DNA from: JBBTIS01 sp038059855
GTDB taxonomy: Bacteria > Elusimicrobiota > Elusimicrobia > JACQPE01
Reading direction: 5' to 3'
DNA: 20,155 nt
Assembly: GCA_964357255.1 (NCBI GenBank)
Contig: CAYHKQ010000050.1
Coordinates: 1 to 20,155 of the forward strand
The notes beneath the pieces are model-generated. The model saw only the letters and a list, made by a program, of their open reading frames with translations, made no database searches and had not been told where the DNA came from. Of this stretch, positions 1-9,361 are shown piece by piece. The position numbers were made by a program, and so were the translations under genes. The stretch's first letter is position 1, and each line of letters opens with the position of its first letter.

Positions 1-2
1 CG

Positions 3-359
3 CAAGTACACTCCAACGGTAAAAATCAGAATCCATCCAAAGAACTTGCCGATCGCTCCATTCCAGTATGGAAAGCCATGCTCAAGGTGCTGAGGCCGCG
101 CCTGATCGTAACTGCGGGTTCGATTGCGAAGGACACCATCCGACAGGCCGGCGGTAAACCCCTTGCATGGAGGCTCCCCGCTCCGATGAGCATGTCACGA
201 GCATCCGGGCTATTTTCCGAAAACGACCTTCTTCGGCGCTATCCGGAGGTTGCAAAAGTGTTGAAGGCACGACCCGAGTGGCTAGCAACAGGCTATCGCA
301 GGAACAAGATCTTCTTCGCCTGCCATGCGGTGAGCGTATCAGACAAGAGTTGTGGCTAA
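3..359 (+). CDS. Partial cassette gene, C-terminal part, function unrecognised
   Basis: The frame is open from the left edge, so the start lies outside the window; an internal ATG at 78 is possible but the open frame upstream of it argues against that start. About 118 residues are visible. The stretch 'LRPRLIVTAGSIAKDTI' resembles the 'xxPRVIVxLGxxAA' strand and helix of the uracil-DNA glycosylase superfamily, but the catalytic motifs would lie upstream and cannot be seen, so this is only a hint. The stop codon at 357-359 lies inside the 5' core of the attC site at 354-413, as is usual for integron cassette genes whose 3' end abuts attC. Base composition is GC-rich like katG and unlike the genes after 4100. 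The coding call rests on the long open frame and the cassette context. Confidence 0.55.
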   Translation, partial: QVHSNGKNQNPSKELADRSIPVWKAMLKVLRPRLIVTAGSIAKDTIRQAGGKPLAWRLPAPMSMSRASGLFSENDLLRRYPEVAKVLKARPEWLATGYRRNKIFFACHAVSVSDKSCG

Positions 360-413
360 CAAGTCGCTACAGCCGACCGCAGGCAGCGCGGCGGCTGAGC
401 TCGTCCGTTAGCT
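354..413 (+). repeat. attC recombination site (59-base element) upstream of katG
   Basis: The site is bounded by GGCTAAC (354-360) and GTTAGCT (407-413), a near-inverted pair matching the RYYYAAC / GTTRRRY cores of attC sites. The inner arms GCTACAGCCG (366-375) and CGGCTGAGC (392-400) pair, leaving an unpaired A at 369. Such an extrahelical base is a hallmark of the folded bottom strand recognised by the integron integrase. The 60-bp length is typical. It would be the 3' end of the preceding cassette, and recombination between G407 and T408 would free the katG cassette. Confidence 0.85.
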
Positions 414-435
414 GCACGAACCCAAATCAGAGAGA

Positions 436-443
436 AAAGGAGA
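436..443 (+). promoter_or_regulatory. Ribosome binding site of katG
   Basis: The purine-rich AAAGGAGA ends 6 bases before the ATG at 450. It supports this start, and it lies inside the short leader between the attC core and the gene. Confidence 0.8.
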
Positions 444-449
444 GAAGAC

Positions 450-2597
<2,148 letters not shown>

Positions 2598-2644
2598 TCG
2601 CAGCATAAATGCCTTCGAGGGATTGTGACTGGGAAAAACTGGCC

Positions 2645-2702
2645 AGCTAACAACCGGTTCCAGCGGACGGCGTACCGCCGCCCCTGAACCGGAGCGTTAG
2701 CC
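2645..2702 (+). repeat. attC recombination site downstream of katG
   Basis: Cores AGCTAAC (2645-2651) and GTTAGCC (2696-2702) bracket paired arms CCGGTTCCAG (2654-2663) and CTGAACCGG (2684-2692), with one extrahelical C in the first arm. The centre contains a further short GC hairpin (CGGCG/CGCCG around 2668-2681). Length is 58 bp. It lies 47 bp after the katG stop, as expected for the attC belonging to the katG cassette. Its arm sequence differs from the upstream attC, as is common when cassettes have different origins. Confidence 0.9.
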
Positions 2703-2810
2703 TGAAATATTCGATTGTCCCATTCCCCGCGAGGGCGATGGCCGGATTATTTTGTCCCGCGTTTTAGACCCTATTTTTTAACGATTATCACCCCCTTTCC
2801 ATTATTATTC
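2703..2810. other. Junction between cassette end and IS1380-like element, no gene seen
   Basis: About 100 bases separate the attC core from the end of the transposase gene. GC content falls sharply here. I could not find a convincing terminal inverted repeat of the insertion sequence shared with the 3939-4134 side, nor a further attC. This is either the end of the cassette array or the start of another cassette interrupted by the element. Confidence 0.4.
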
Positions 2811-3938
2811 CTACCCGGTTTCAACTGCACCGCAGTCGGGTTTTTCCATCGGAAAAAAGACACCAAGAGCCTCAAGGAATCGTTCCCTCCAGGGTCCGGT
2901 CAGCGATATCCTCAGCAGGGTTCGCCGTCCCGACCGGCCCATAATGGCTCCACAGGCGAACAGTTGTGTGCGTAGCGTTCCCAGGGTGCGATAAATCTTG
3001 GCCCCCATTCTCTCTTGAAGCAAGGTAACCAGATTGTAAGTGACAAAGTCTTTATTCTCCGTGCGCTGACGCACCAGAATGACTCTTCGCGCCCGGCTCC
3101 AGCCCTGCGCCTGGAACATAACTTCGTCGACCGCGATGCCGGGTTCGAGTTCCCGCCAATGCCCTATTCCCGCCGTTAAGTTTTTGAGTCCCTTCGTGAA
3201 GCGCGCCGAGATGGCGTACCTCAAGCCTTTTTCTTCAACTCGGACCAAGAACGGCTCAATGCCGAACCCGGAGTCCGCTCGAAGAAATTTGATCGCCGCT
3301 TGGGGCGGCAGGACCGCCAGGGTTTCATCGAGAAACGCCTCGGCCCCTCGGGCGCTCGACGTGTTGCCGGAGCGTAGCCACGCATGCACCACCCACGGAC
3401 GGCGGCCTAGGGTCGCCGGAAGCGGATGATGACTGGGGCGGCGATGTTTTTTTGGGTTGTATCCCAAGAGCGTCCCTTCTTGCTTGCCATAGCGCTCCAT
3501 GACCGAACTGTCAAGATCGAGAATTTCATCCTCAAACGTGATTTGTTCCATTTGCCAGCGGCGCAAGGATTCAAAGACCGTGGCCACCGTTCCCGCCGTG
3601 AACCGCCGGAAGAAACGCGCCAGTGTCGTGTCCGAAACGAAGCGTTTGAGACCGAAGATGCTCCGCAAGGTCTCATCGCCACGCAAACGTTCGATATGGG
3701 TCAGACGGCGCGATCCGGCCAGCACCCCTGCCATGAACGCCAACGCGATTTCCACGGGGTCCGTGGCGTTGGGGGATGTCGGATGGAAGGGCAGGGCTTG
3801 GCGCAAGGCGGATTCGAGCCCTATTTGCCGGGCCAGTCCGCCGAAGAGAATCATACCGCCCCAGGGGGTCACGGCCTTGTTCGTGAACGCAACCCCTATT
3901 TTCTCGCTACCCAATAATGATTTAATTTCATGGTCCAT
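2811..3938 (-). CDS. IS1380-family transposase, probably internally deleted
   Basis: DDE transposase of the IS1380 type, 375 residues. The first catalytic aspartate lies in 'LDLDSSVMERYG' (D141/D143), followed by 'LGYNPKKHRRPSHHPL' typical of the family; the second is D222 in 'FLRADSGFG'. The C-terminus 'RTLGTLRTQLFACGA' also matches the family. Family members are usually about 430-470 residues. Here the protein passes directly from 'RRVILVRQR' (about 285-292) to 'TYNLVTLLQ' (about 300), where I expect some 80 residues including the helix with the catalytic glutamate. That segment seems deleted near 3040-3065 without breaking the frame, so the protein is probably inactive. It lies next to the katG cassette, antisense to it. 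Confidence 0.85.
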   Translation of the reverse strand: MDHEIKSLLGSEKIGVAFTNKAVTPWGGMILFGGLARQIGLESALRQALPFHPTSPNATDPVEIALAFMAGVLAGSRRLTHIERLRGDETLRSIFGLKRFVSDTTLARFFRRFTAGTVATVFESLRRWQMEQITFEDEILDLDSSVMERYGKQEGTLLGYNPKKHRRPSHHPLPATLGRRPWVVHAWLRSGNTSSARGAEAFLDETLAVLPPQAAIKFLRADSGFGIEPFLVRVEEKGLRYAISARFTKGLKNLTAGIGHWRELEPGIAVDEVMFQAQGWSRARRVILVRQRTENKDFVTYNLVTLLQERMGAKIYRTLGTLRTQLFACGAIMGRSGRRTLLRISLTGPWRERFLEALGVFFPMEKPDCGAVETG

Positions 3939-4134
3939 CGTCTTGCCTCCTCCTTGTCATATTCCAACAGGAGTTTAGCGAGACGGTGGCTTGTTTTAAA
4001 GGGCAACTGAAGAATTCAGGTTAAAAGTCGGATGAAGAGATGAAATGAAAAAAGGGTGGAAATTGGGGGACGGGCTTCAAAAAATCGCGACGCTTAAACT
4101 GGACACTATTTAACCGGTGATTTCTGAACAGTTT
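3939..4134. other. Upstream flank of the transposase, no gene seen
   Basis: This 196-bp stretch lies between the transposase start and the end of metF. It should contain the right end of the insertion sequence. A stretch around 4050-4066 (rich in AAA and GGGG) loosely resembles 2786-2800 in opposite orientation, but the match is too poor to call a terminal repeat. No hairpin terminator for metF is evident. Confidence 0.3.
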
Positions 4135-5034
4135 CTAAGCGATGGTAACACCGGCCGGCGGCTTTTTAAAATCCGCCCGAATCCTTTTGAGAATTTCCCT
4201 TGTGGCTCGAGATTTGTTGAGCGTATAAAAATGGATTCCGGGGACTCCTTCTCTTAAAAGCCCCTCGCATTGCTCCGTGGCATAGTCAACGCCGACGGTT
4301 GCGACGGCCTCTGAGTTGCCTTGGACAGGGTCAAGGCGCTCTTGCAGGGAATTCGGGATGACAGCGCCGCACATGAGGGCAAATTTTTGAATCTGGGCAT
4401 AATTAGTGATGGGCATAATGCCGGGAATAATGGGCTGTGCGATGCCCGCGGATCTAGCCTTGGCCACAAAATCAAAATACCGTGAATTGTCAAAAAAAAG
4501 CTGGGTTATGATGAAGTCGGCCCCGGCCCCCGCTTTTTCTTTTAATCGTAGAAGGTCATCCTCTTTGGACAGGGCCTCAGGGTGACCCTCGGGGTACCCG
4601 GCCACGCCCAAGCACCAATCCCCCAGTTGGCGCAAATGGCGCACAAGGTCAACCGCGTGTTTGTAGTCCCTGCTTTTGGAAGGCAAGACCGCCCCCTCCT
4701 TAGGAATGTCTCCCCGTAAGGCCATTAAGTTCTCGATCCCGAGGACCTTGGCCTGGCGGACAATCTCCTCGATTTCAAAGCGGCCATGAGCGATGCCTGT
4801 CAAATGCATCATTGTTTCAAAGCCAAAACGATTTTTCATAAGACCGGCCATCTCCGCGGTTGCTTCCCGGGACGAACCCGCGGCTCCATAGGTTAGGGTG
4901 ACGAAGTCCGGGTCAAGCCCCCGAAGTTCTTTAAGCGTGGAAAAAAGGGCTTCCTTGCTCTCGGGCGTTTTTGGCAAAAAGAACTCAAAGGAAAAAACCG
5001 GTCTGTCTTGCCGATAAAGCTCAATGACTTTCAT
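4135..5034 (-). CDS. metF: 5,10-methylenetetrahydrofolate reductase MetF
   Basis: Flavoenzyme that reduces 5,10-methylene-THF to 5-methyl-THF, the methyl donor for methionine synthesis; cytoplasmic. At 299 residues it is the normal bacterial length and forms one TIM barrel. Visible signatures are 'FSFEFFLPKTPES' with the catalytic Glu17, 'DFVTLTYGAAGSSRE', 'HLTG', 'NLMALRGD', 'GVAGYPEGHPE', 'DFIITQLFFD', 'PGIMPIT' and 'GIHFYTLN' near the end. The ATG start gives the usual N-terminus; no strong ribosome binding site precedes it. A palindromic repeat lies 40 bp upstream. FolD, which makes its substrate, is encoded 3.4 kb away on the same strand, separated by a permease gene and insertion remnants. 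Confidence 0.96.
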   Translation of the reverse strand: MKVIELYRQDRPVFSFEFFLPKTPESKEALFSTLKELRGLDPDFVTLTYGAAGSSREATAEMAGLMKNRFGFETMMHLTGIAHGRFEIEEIVRQAKVLGIENLMALRGDIPKEGAVLPSKSRDYKHAVDLVRHLRQLGDWCLGVAGYPEGHPEALSKEDDLLRLKEKAGAGADFIITQLFFDNSRYFDFVAKARSAGIAQPIIPGIMPITNYAQIQKFALMCGAVIPNSLQERLDPVQGNSEAVATVGVDYATEQCEGLLREGVPGIHFYTLNKSRATREILKRIRADFKKPPAGVTIA

Positions 5035-5074
5035 GGCGCGCAGGGACCATTATCCCAGATTCCGCAGTTGGATC

Positions 5075-5150
5075 GTCACCCCGGCGAAGGCCGGTATCGA
5101 GTGAAGGCAAATCCAAAGAAGGCCTGGATTCCGGCTTTCGCCGGAATGAC
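5075..5150. repeat. REP/MITE-like palindromic element
   Basis: The ends GTCACCCCGGCGAAGGCCGG (5075-5094) and CCGGCTTTCGCCGGAATGAC (5131-5150) are inverted copies with 17 of 20 positions matching. They bracket a spacer containing 'GGCCTGGATT'. This is the widespread 'GTCATTCC-GCGAAAG-CGGAATCCAG' class of intergenic palindromes, usually present in many copies per genome. It lies just upstream of metF on the side of its promoter, so it could form an RNA hairpin in the leader or have displaced the promoter. Only one copy is in this window. Confidence 0.75.
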
Positions 5151-5215
5151 GGGGAAGGGAAACCTGAGTAGTTACCAGTTTCTGTTCTATTCTTCTAACA
5201 GGCCCCAGGCGGCGA

Positions 5216-5458
5216 TTATTGATCAGGAACAACCTCAATTCTGGCGAACCAACTCTTTTCTTGTCGCTTATCGGGAGATAATTTATCCCAGTCGCTTTGT
5301 TTGATTTGCTCCACGGTCTTGTCTTTGACCAACTCAAAAGGATGCTTCTGAATATCGGAATTTAAAGGATGCTCGATGCGGAACTGATTGTCTGGACTTC
5401 GGATGGCCCCGCTCACATCGAGCTTGGCTTGCGGATTAACGATACCAATTTTTACCAA
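5216..5458 (-). CDS. Small hypothetical protein or gene remnant
   Basis: An 80-residue frame that could start at TTG (5456-5458), overlapping the stop of the beta-barrel fragment upstream by three bases. The N-terminus 'IGIVNPQAKLDVSGAI' resembles a motif found in tail-fibre and surface-repeat proteins ('VGIGTTSPQAKLDVSG'). The remainder is charged and unrecognised. There is no signal peptide and no ribosome binding site of note. It may be the end of a decayed surface-protein gene or a short coupled gene. I do not assign a function. Confidence 0.3.
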   Translation of the reverse strand: MVKIGIVNPQAKLDVSGAIRSPDNQFRIEHPLNSDIQKHPFELVKDKTVEQIKQSDWDKLSPDKRQEKSWFARIEVVPDQ

Positions 5459-5748
5459 TTCAGGCTGATTCCGCTGTTGTAAAATGTTGAGTTGGACCTG
5501 TAGCTGGAACCTTTCCTGGCATTATGAAGGTCTGGGGCAAAGAAATAATCGATGCCGATGAAAAGATGAATTGAACTTACGGAAAAAAATTCAATTCCCC
5601 GGCCCAGCAGGGGAGCCAATGATTTTCTTCTTTCGGAGTATTTTTCTTCCTCGACGCTACCATCAAAATAACTAAGCCCCATCTTGGCATATGGAGAAAA
5701 CCACGAGGGGTAGTAGAATAACCAAATTACCTCTTGACCCCTACTTTC
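5452..5748 (-). pseudogene. Fragment of an outer-membrane beta-barrel protein, C-terminal end
   Basis: The frame opens just after a stop near 5749 and reads about 98 residues without needing its first ATG (5680-5682). The translation alternates hydrophobic and polar residues ('WFSPYAKMGLSYFDG', 'SSIHLFIGIDYFF', 'FYNSGISLNW') and ends in an aromatic residue, as porin-like barrels do for BAM recognition. No signal peptide and too few strands for a barrel are present. The most likely explanation is the 3' remnant of a larger outer-membrane protein gene. The missing 5' part is not found in the 150 bases upstream. Confidence 0.5.
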
Positions 5749-5881
5749 TCAACAGTAAAAAGTTATGGGCCATGGTTAGGCTAAAGCGGGGCGAGGGGAT
5801 AAAAGGAGATCGCCGCGCCAAGCATGGTAAGTATCCGCCATTTTAGCTCATACACCTTCGGGAATTCCAATGGCAGCCTGA

Positions 5882-5887
5882 TATAAT
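5882..5887 (+). promoter_or_regulatory. Perfect TATAAT -10 element in front of the permease
   Basis: TATAAT ends 11 bases before the GTG start at 5899. No good -35 is seen at the correct distance. Transcription would start about 5-6 bases before the GTG, leaving almost no leader and no room for a ribosome binding site; otherwise translation starts further downstream. Confidence 0.45.
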
Positions 5888-5898
5888 ATAGTAATATA

Positions 5899-7917
5899 GT
5901 GTCCCCAGAAAATCGCGTGAAGAAAACATCAGAAAATCCTGCTCCGTCCTGGATAGAATACCTCAAAACCTGGCTCATAGGCGCCCCGCGCAATCTGCAG
6001 GACAAGGCGATTTTCCACAATCTCTCCCTGATTGCCTTTTTTGCCTGGGTGGGCTTGGGAGCGGACGGCCTTTCTTCCTCCTGCTATGGACCGGAGGAAA
6101 TGTTCTTGGCCTTAAAGGGTCATGTCTATCTGGCCGTCTTTGTGGCGGCCCTTTCAGTCACCACCATTTTTGTCATCAGCGCAAGCTACTCCCAAATCAT
6201 CGAGCTATTCCCCTCAGGCGGCGGAGGGTATCTGGTGGCGAGCAAACTGCTGTCCCCCACCCTGGGCATGGTCTCCGGCTGCGCCCTGATCGTGGATTAT
6301 GTGCTCACCATCACGATCTCGATTGCCAGCGGCGCGGACGCTCTCTTTAGTTTTCTTCCCACGGAGTACCTTCCCTACAAACTTTTCGCGGCCTTTGCAG
6401 GCGTTGGGCTTCTGATCTGGATGAATCTAAGGGGGGTCAAAGAATCCATCATTCCCCTGGTGCCCATTTTTATGGTCTTTATCCTAACCCATGCCGCGGC
6501 CATTCTTTACGCCCTCATTATGAACGCCAAACATTTCCCGGCTATTGCCTCGGGCACGGTAAACGATATCCAGCTGGCCTATGGCGAAATCGGGGCGGGA
6601 GGCCTCTTCTTTCTGCTCATCCATGCCTACAGCATGGGCGCCGGCACTTACACGGGAATTGAGGCGGTTTCCAATGGGCTCCCCATTCTGCGTGAGCCGC
6701 GAGTTGCTACGGCCAAACGCACCATGAACTACATGGCGTATTCCCTGGCCATTGCGGTCATGGGCTTGGTGCTCGCTTACTTGCTTTACGGCGTTCAACA
6801 TCAACCAGGCAAAACCCTGAATGCCGTACTTTTTGAAAATATCACCCAAAGCTGGCCGGGCGGCCTGGGGACCGCCTTTGTGATGGTCACCCTTCTTTCC
6901 GAAACAGCCCTCCTTTTTATCGCGGCCCAGGCCGGATTTTTAGACGGTCCCCGCGTGGTAGCGAACATGGCCAATGACCGGTGGATGCCCACCTCGTTTG
7001 CGACCTTGAGCGACCGCTTTGTCACACGAAACGGCGTAGTGCTTATGGGAACAGCCGCCTTATTGATGATGATCGTTACAGGTGGCTCTGTTCGCTTGCT
7101 AGTTGTGCTCTACGCGATCAACGTGTTCATCACCTTTGTTTTATCCCAGGCCGGCATGGTCAAACACTGGTGGAGGGAAGGCACCCAGACTCCGGGAGCC
7201 AATAAAAAACTCCTGATCAACGGCGTGGGCCTTGCCTTAAGCGCTTTTATTCTTTGCTCGGTCGTTTTTGCCAAATTCAATGAAGGCGCCTGGGTGACCC
7301 TGATCATGACCGGAGGCTTGATCGCCCTGGCTGCTGGCATAAAGCAGCACTACAAAAACACCGCCGTGCTTTTAAAGCGATTAGACAACCTGGTCCATGT
7401 AGCCGAAGAATCAGCCGCCAAATCAGGAAATTTAGTGAACAAAAAACTCACTTTTAATCCCAAAGCCAAAACCGCGGTGGTCATGGTCAATGGCTACAAC
7501 GGGCTGGGCCTGCACACCTTGTTCAACATCATCCGGTTCTTCGGTGACACCTTCAAAAACTTCGTCTTTGTACAGATTGGAGTCGTGGATGCGGAAAACT
7601 TCAAAGGGGCGCAGGATCTGGAACGGCTCGAGGCCGAAACCAAAATATCTTTGGGCCGCTACATTAATTTCATGAACAAACAAGGATTCTATGCCGAGGC
7701 TCGGCATGCCTTAAGCAATGACGTGGTGGATGAAATAGAGCAGATGACCGGAGAGCTGACCAAACGCTTCGGCCAGATCGTTTTCTTCGGCGGCCAATTG
7801 GTATTCCCCAACGAGACCTTTTTTACGCGCGCTTTGCACGGCTACAAGGTCTTCGCCCTTCAAAGAAGACTTTATCAAAACGGCATACCCCTTTTCATCG
7901 TCCCCATCCGGGTATAG
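5899..7917 (+). CDS. APC-superfamily permease, KimA-like
   Basis: A 672-residue integral membrane protein with about 12 predicted transmembrane helices (residues 35-485) followed by a soluble domain of roughly 170 residues. The first helix carries 'GADGLSSSCYGPEE', the broken-helix substrate site typical of the APC fold. 'YSMGAGTYTGIEAVSNGLP' and 'LYAINVFITFVLSQAGM' closely resemble the Bacillus KimA (YdaO) potassium importer group, so potassium or amino-acid uptake is likely but the substrate is inferred. The C-terminal region ('VFVQIGVVDAENFKG', 'FGQIVFFGGQLVFPNETFF') is a conserved cytosolic domain of this branch, perhaps regulatory. The start is uncertain: GTG at 5899 or in-frame GTG at 5917, neither with a ribosome binding site. 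No ydaO-type riboswitch is recognisable upstream. Its 3' end converges with a transposase remnant 29 bp away. Confidence 0.8.
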   Translation: MSPENRVKKTSENPAPSWIEYLKTWLIGAPRNLQDKAIFHNLSLIAFFAWVGLGADGLSSSCYGPEEMFLALKGHVYLAVFVAALSVTTIFVISASYSQIIELFPSGGGGYLVASKLLSPTLGMVSGCALIVDYVLTITISIASGADALFSFLPTEYLPYKLFAAFAGVGLLIWMNLRGVKESIIPLVPIFMVFILTHAAAILYALIMNAKHFPAIASGTVNDIQLAYGEIGAGGLFFLLIHAYSMGAGTYTGIEAVSNGLPILREPRVATAKRTMNYMAYSLAIAVMGLVLAYLLYGVQHQPGKTLNAVLFENITQSWPGGLGTAFVMVTLLSETALLFIAAQAGFLDGPRVVANMANDRWMPTSFATLSDRFVTRNGVVLMGTAALLMMIVTGGSVRLLVVLYAINVFITFVLSQAGMVKHWWREGTQTPGANKKLLINGVGLALSAFILCSVVFAKFNEGAWVTLIMTGGLIALAAGIKQHYKNTAVLLKRLDNLVHVAEESAAKSGNLVNKKLTFNPKAKTAVVMVNGYNGLGLHTLFNIIRFFGDTFKNFVFVQIGVVDAENFKGAQDLERLEAETKISLGRYINFMNKQGFYAEARHALSNDVVDEIEQMTGELTKRFGQIVFFGGQLVFPNETFFTRALHGYKVFALQRRLYQNGIPLFIVPIRV

Positions 7918-7946
7918 ATGCTGAACTCCCTGAACAGACAAAGCCG

Positions 7947-8339
7947 CTAATCGGCATAAAGAAGCCGTTGTTCATCGTCCATTTTTAATAATTGCCTCTT
8001 CTTCTCGCTGGAACCTGGCAAGGTGTACTCCAATTCATACATGGTATGCGTCAATTCCGCGGCTCGCGCTGGACTCATAAGAACTCGATGCTGGCGCAGC
8101 AAGCGCTCTAATTCCTTGTAAATCGTATAAGCGGCAAAAGCAATGCAAACATGGGCTTCGATTCTACGTCTTAGATAGTGGTGGATGGGGCGCACCTTCA
8201 AGTCCGTCTTAGAGATACGGAACGCTTTCTCGATTTGCCACAGGCGGACATAGGTCTCGGCCACTTTTTTCGCTGGAAGGCGGGCATTAGTGATGTAGCC
8301 TTTCAGGCCATCCCAGCACTCGTCTGCTTTTATTTTTCC
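7947..8339 (-). pseudogene. IS1634-type (IS4 group) transposase, C-terminal remnant
   Basis: About 130 residues remain, readable from just after an in-frame stop at 8340-8342 ('DGLKGYITNARLPAKKVAETY...'). The internal ATG at 8262 is not the original start. 'LWQIEKAFRISKTDLKVRPIHH' is the family's Y-x-W-x-IE-x-FR segment with the last catalytic glutamate, and 'RRIEAHVCIAFAAYTIY' is the following conserved helix. Full-length members have roughly 450-550 residues, so the N-terminal two thirds, with both catalytic aspartates, are missing. It is a dead remnant, convergent with the permease gene. Confidence 0.85.
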
Positions 8340-8437
8340 TTAGAGGGTCATTGATTGGCACGCTTGACATTCACATAGCAGTCGGGTTAAAAGGGGCTCG
8401 GGAATTTTCGAAAGAAAGTCTGATCGTAGCCTCTCGG

Positions 8438-9361
8438 TTATGGGAGAGGACGTGGAAAAGGCATCGGGCGCTTCCAAGATTTTACGGTGTTTGACAGGAG
8501 CATGGCGATCGTCATGGGGCCTACGCCGCCGGGGACCGGGGTGATGAACGCCGCGGCCTCGCAAACGCTCTCAAAATCGCAATCGCCCACCAATTGACCG
8601 CTCGAAAGGCGGTTGATGCCCACGTCAATCACGCAGGCGCCGGGGCGGACCATGTCCTTGGTGAGAAACTTGGGCTTGCCGATGGCGGCAATGACGATAT
8701 CGGCCTGGGAAACCATCTGAGCCAACCGAAGTGTTTTTGAATGACAAATCATAACGGTGGCATTGTGAAGCATCAAAAGATGGGCCAGGGGTTTGCCCAC
8801 AATGCTAGACCGGCCTAAAACGCAAACCAGCCGGCCTTGCAGGGAAATCCCGACGGACTGGATCATTTTCAAAACGCCGTAAGGCGTGCAGGGGATAAAG
8901 CAAAATTCCAAATCCGCAAGCGCGCGAGCCAAAAAAAATCGGCCGGAATTGACCACGCCAAAACCATCCACGTCTTTGGCATCGGGCAGCGCCTCTAAGA
9001 CTTTGCGCGCCGAGATTTGCGGCGGCAGGGGTTGTTGAATCAAAATTCCGTGAACCGCCGGGTTGGCCGATAACCCACCCACCAAGGTTAAAAGTTCTTT
9101 CTCACTTGAAGCGGCCGGTAAATGGTGATCGAATGTTTCCATTCCGATTTCCCGGCAAGCCTTGATTTTATTGCGCACATAAACGGCGCTCGCCGGATCG
9201 GCGCCCACCAACACCGTTGCCAAACCGGGCTTCGATCCCTGCCTTCGCGTCAGCGCCGCAATTTCCTCGGCCAACCCCCTGCGAATATTTTGAGCCAAGG
9301 CCTTGCCGTCAATAATCCGGGCCTTATTTTTTAGCTCGATCGCCTTCTTCGCCTCGGTCAT
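8438..9361 (-). CDS. folD: Bifunctional methylene-THF dehydrogenase / cyclohydrolase FolD
   Basis: FolD oxidises 5,10-methylene-THF with NADP to methenyl-THF and hydrolyses it to 10-formyl-THF, feeding purine and formyl-Met synthesis; cytoplasmic. At 307 residues it is slightly longer than usual because of an N-terminal extension (start of homology near residue 16) and a proline-rich tail. Tyr61 and the catalytic Lys65 lie in 'YVRNKIKAC'. 'GILIQQPLP', 'DVDGFGVVN', 'CTPYGV', the dinucleotide motif 'VLGRSSIVGKP', and 'TPVPGGVGPMTIAML' near the end are all present. Its ATG overlaps the stop of the upstream TldE-like gene by 4 bases (ATGA), so it is translationally coupled to the protease genes. 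Downstream lies 98 bp without features, then the transposase remnant. Confidence 0.96.
   Translation of the reverse strand: MTEAKKAIELKNKARIIDGKALAQNIRRGLAEEIAALTRRQGSKPGLATVLVGADPASAVYVRNKIKACREIGMETFDHHLPAASSEKELLTLVGGLSANPAVHGILIQQPLPPQISARKVLEALPDAKDVDGFGVVNSGRFFLARALADLEFCFIPCTPYGVLKMIQSVGISLQGRLVCVLGRSSIVGKPLAHLLMLHNATVMICHSKTLRLAQMVSQADIVIAAIGKPKFLTKDMVRPGACVIDVGINRLSSGQLVGDCDFESVCEAAAFITPVPGGVGPMTIAMLLSNTVKSWKRPMPFPRPLP

Noticed and set aside
2740..4110. Terminal inverted repeats of the IS1380-like element
   Set aside because: Only loose similarity between the two flanks was found; I could not define ends or a target duplication.
5749..5898. A c-di-AMP (ydaO-type) riboswitch upstream of the KimA-like permease
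   Set aside because: The upstream 150 bases show none of the conserved core segments, and the -10 element lies too near the start to allow a riboswitch leader.
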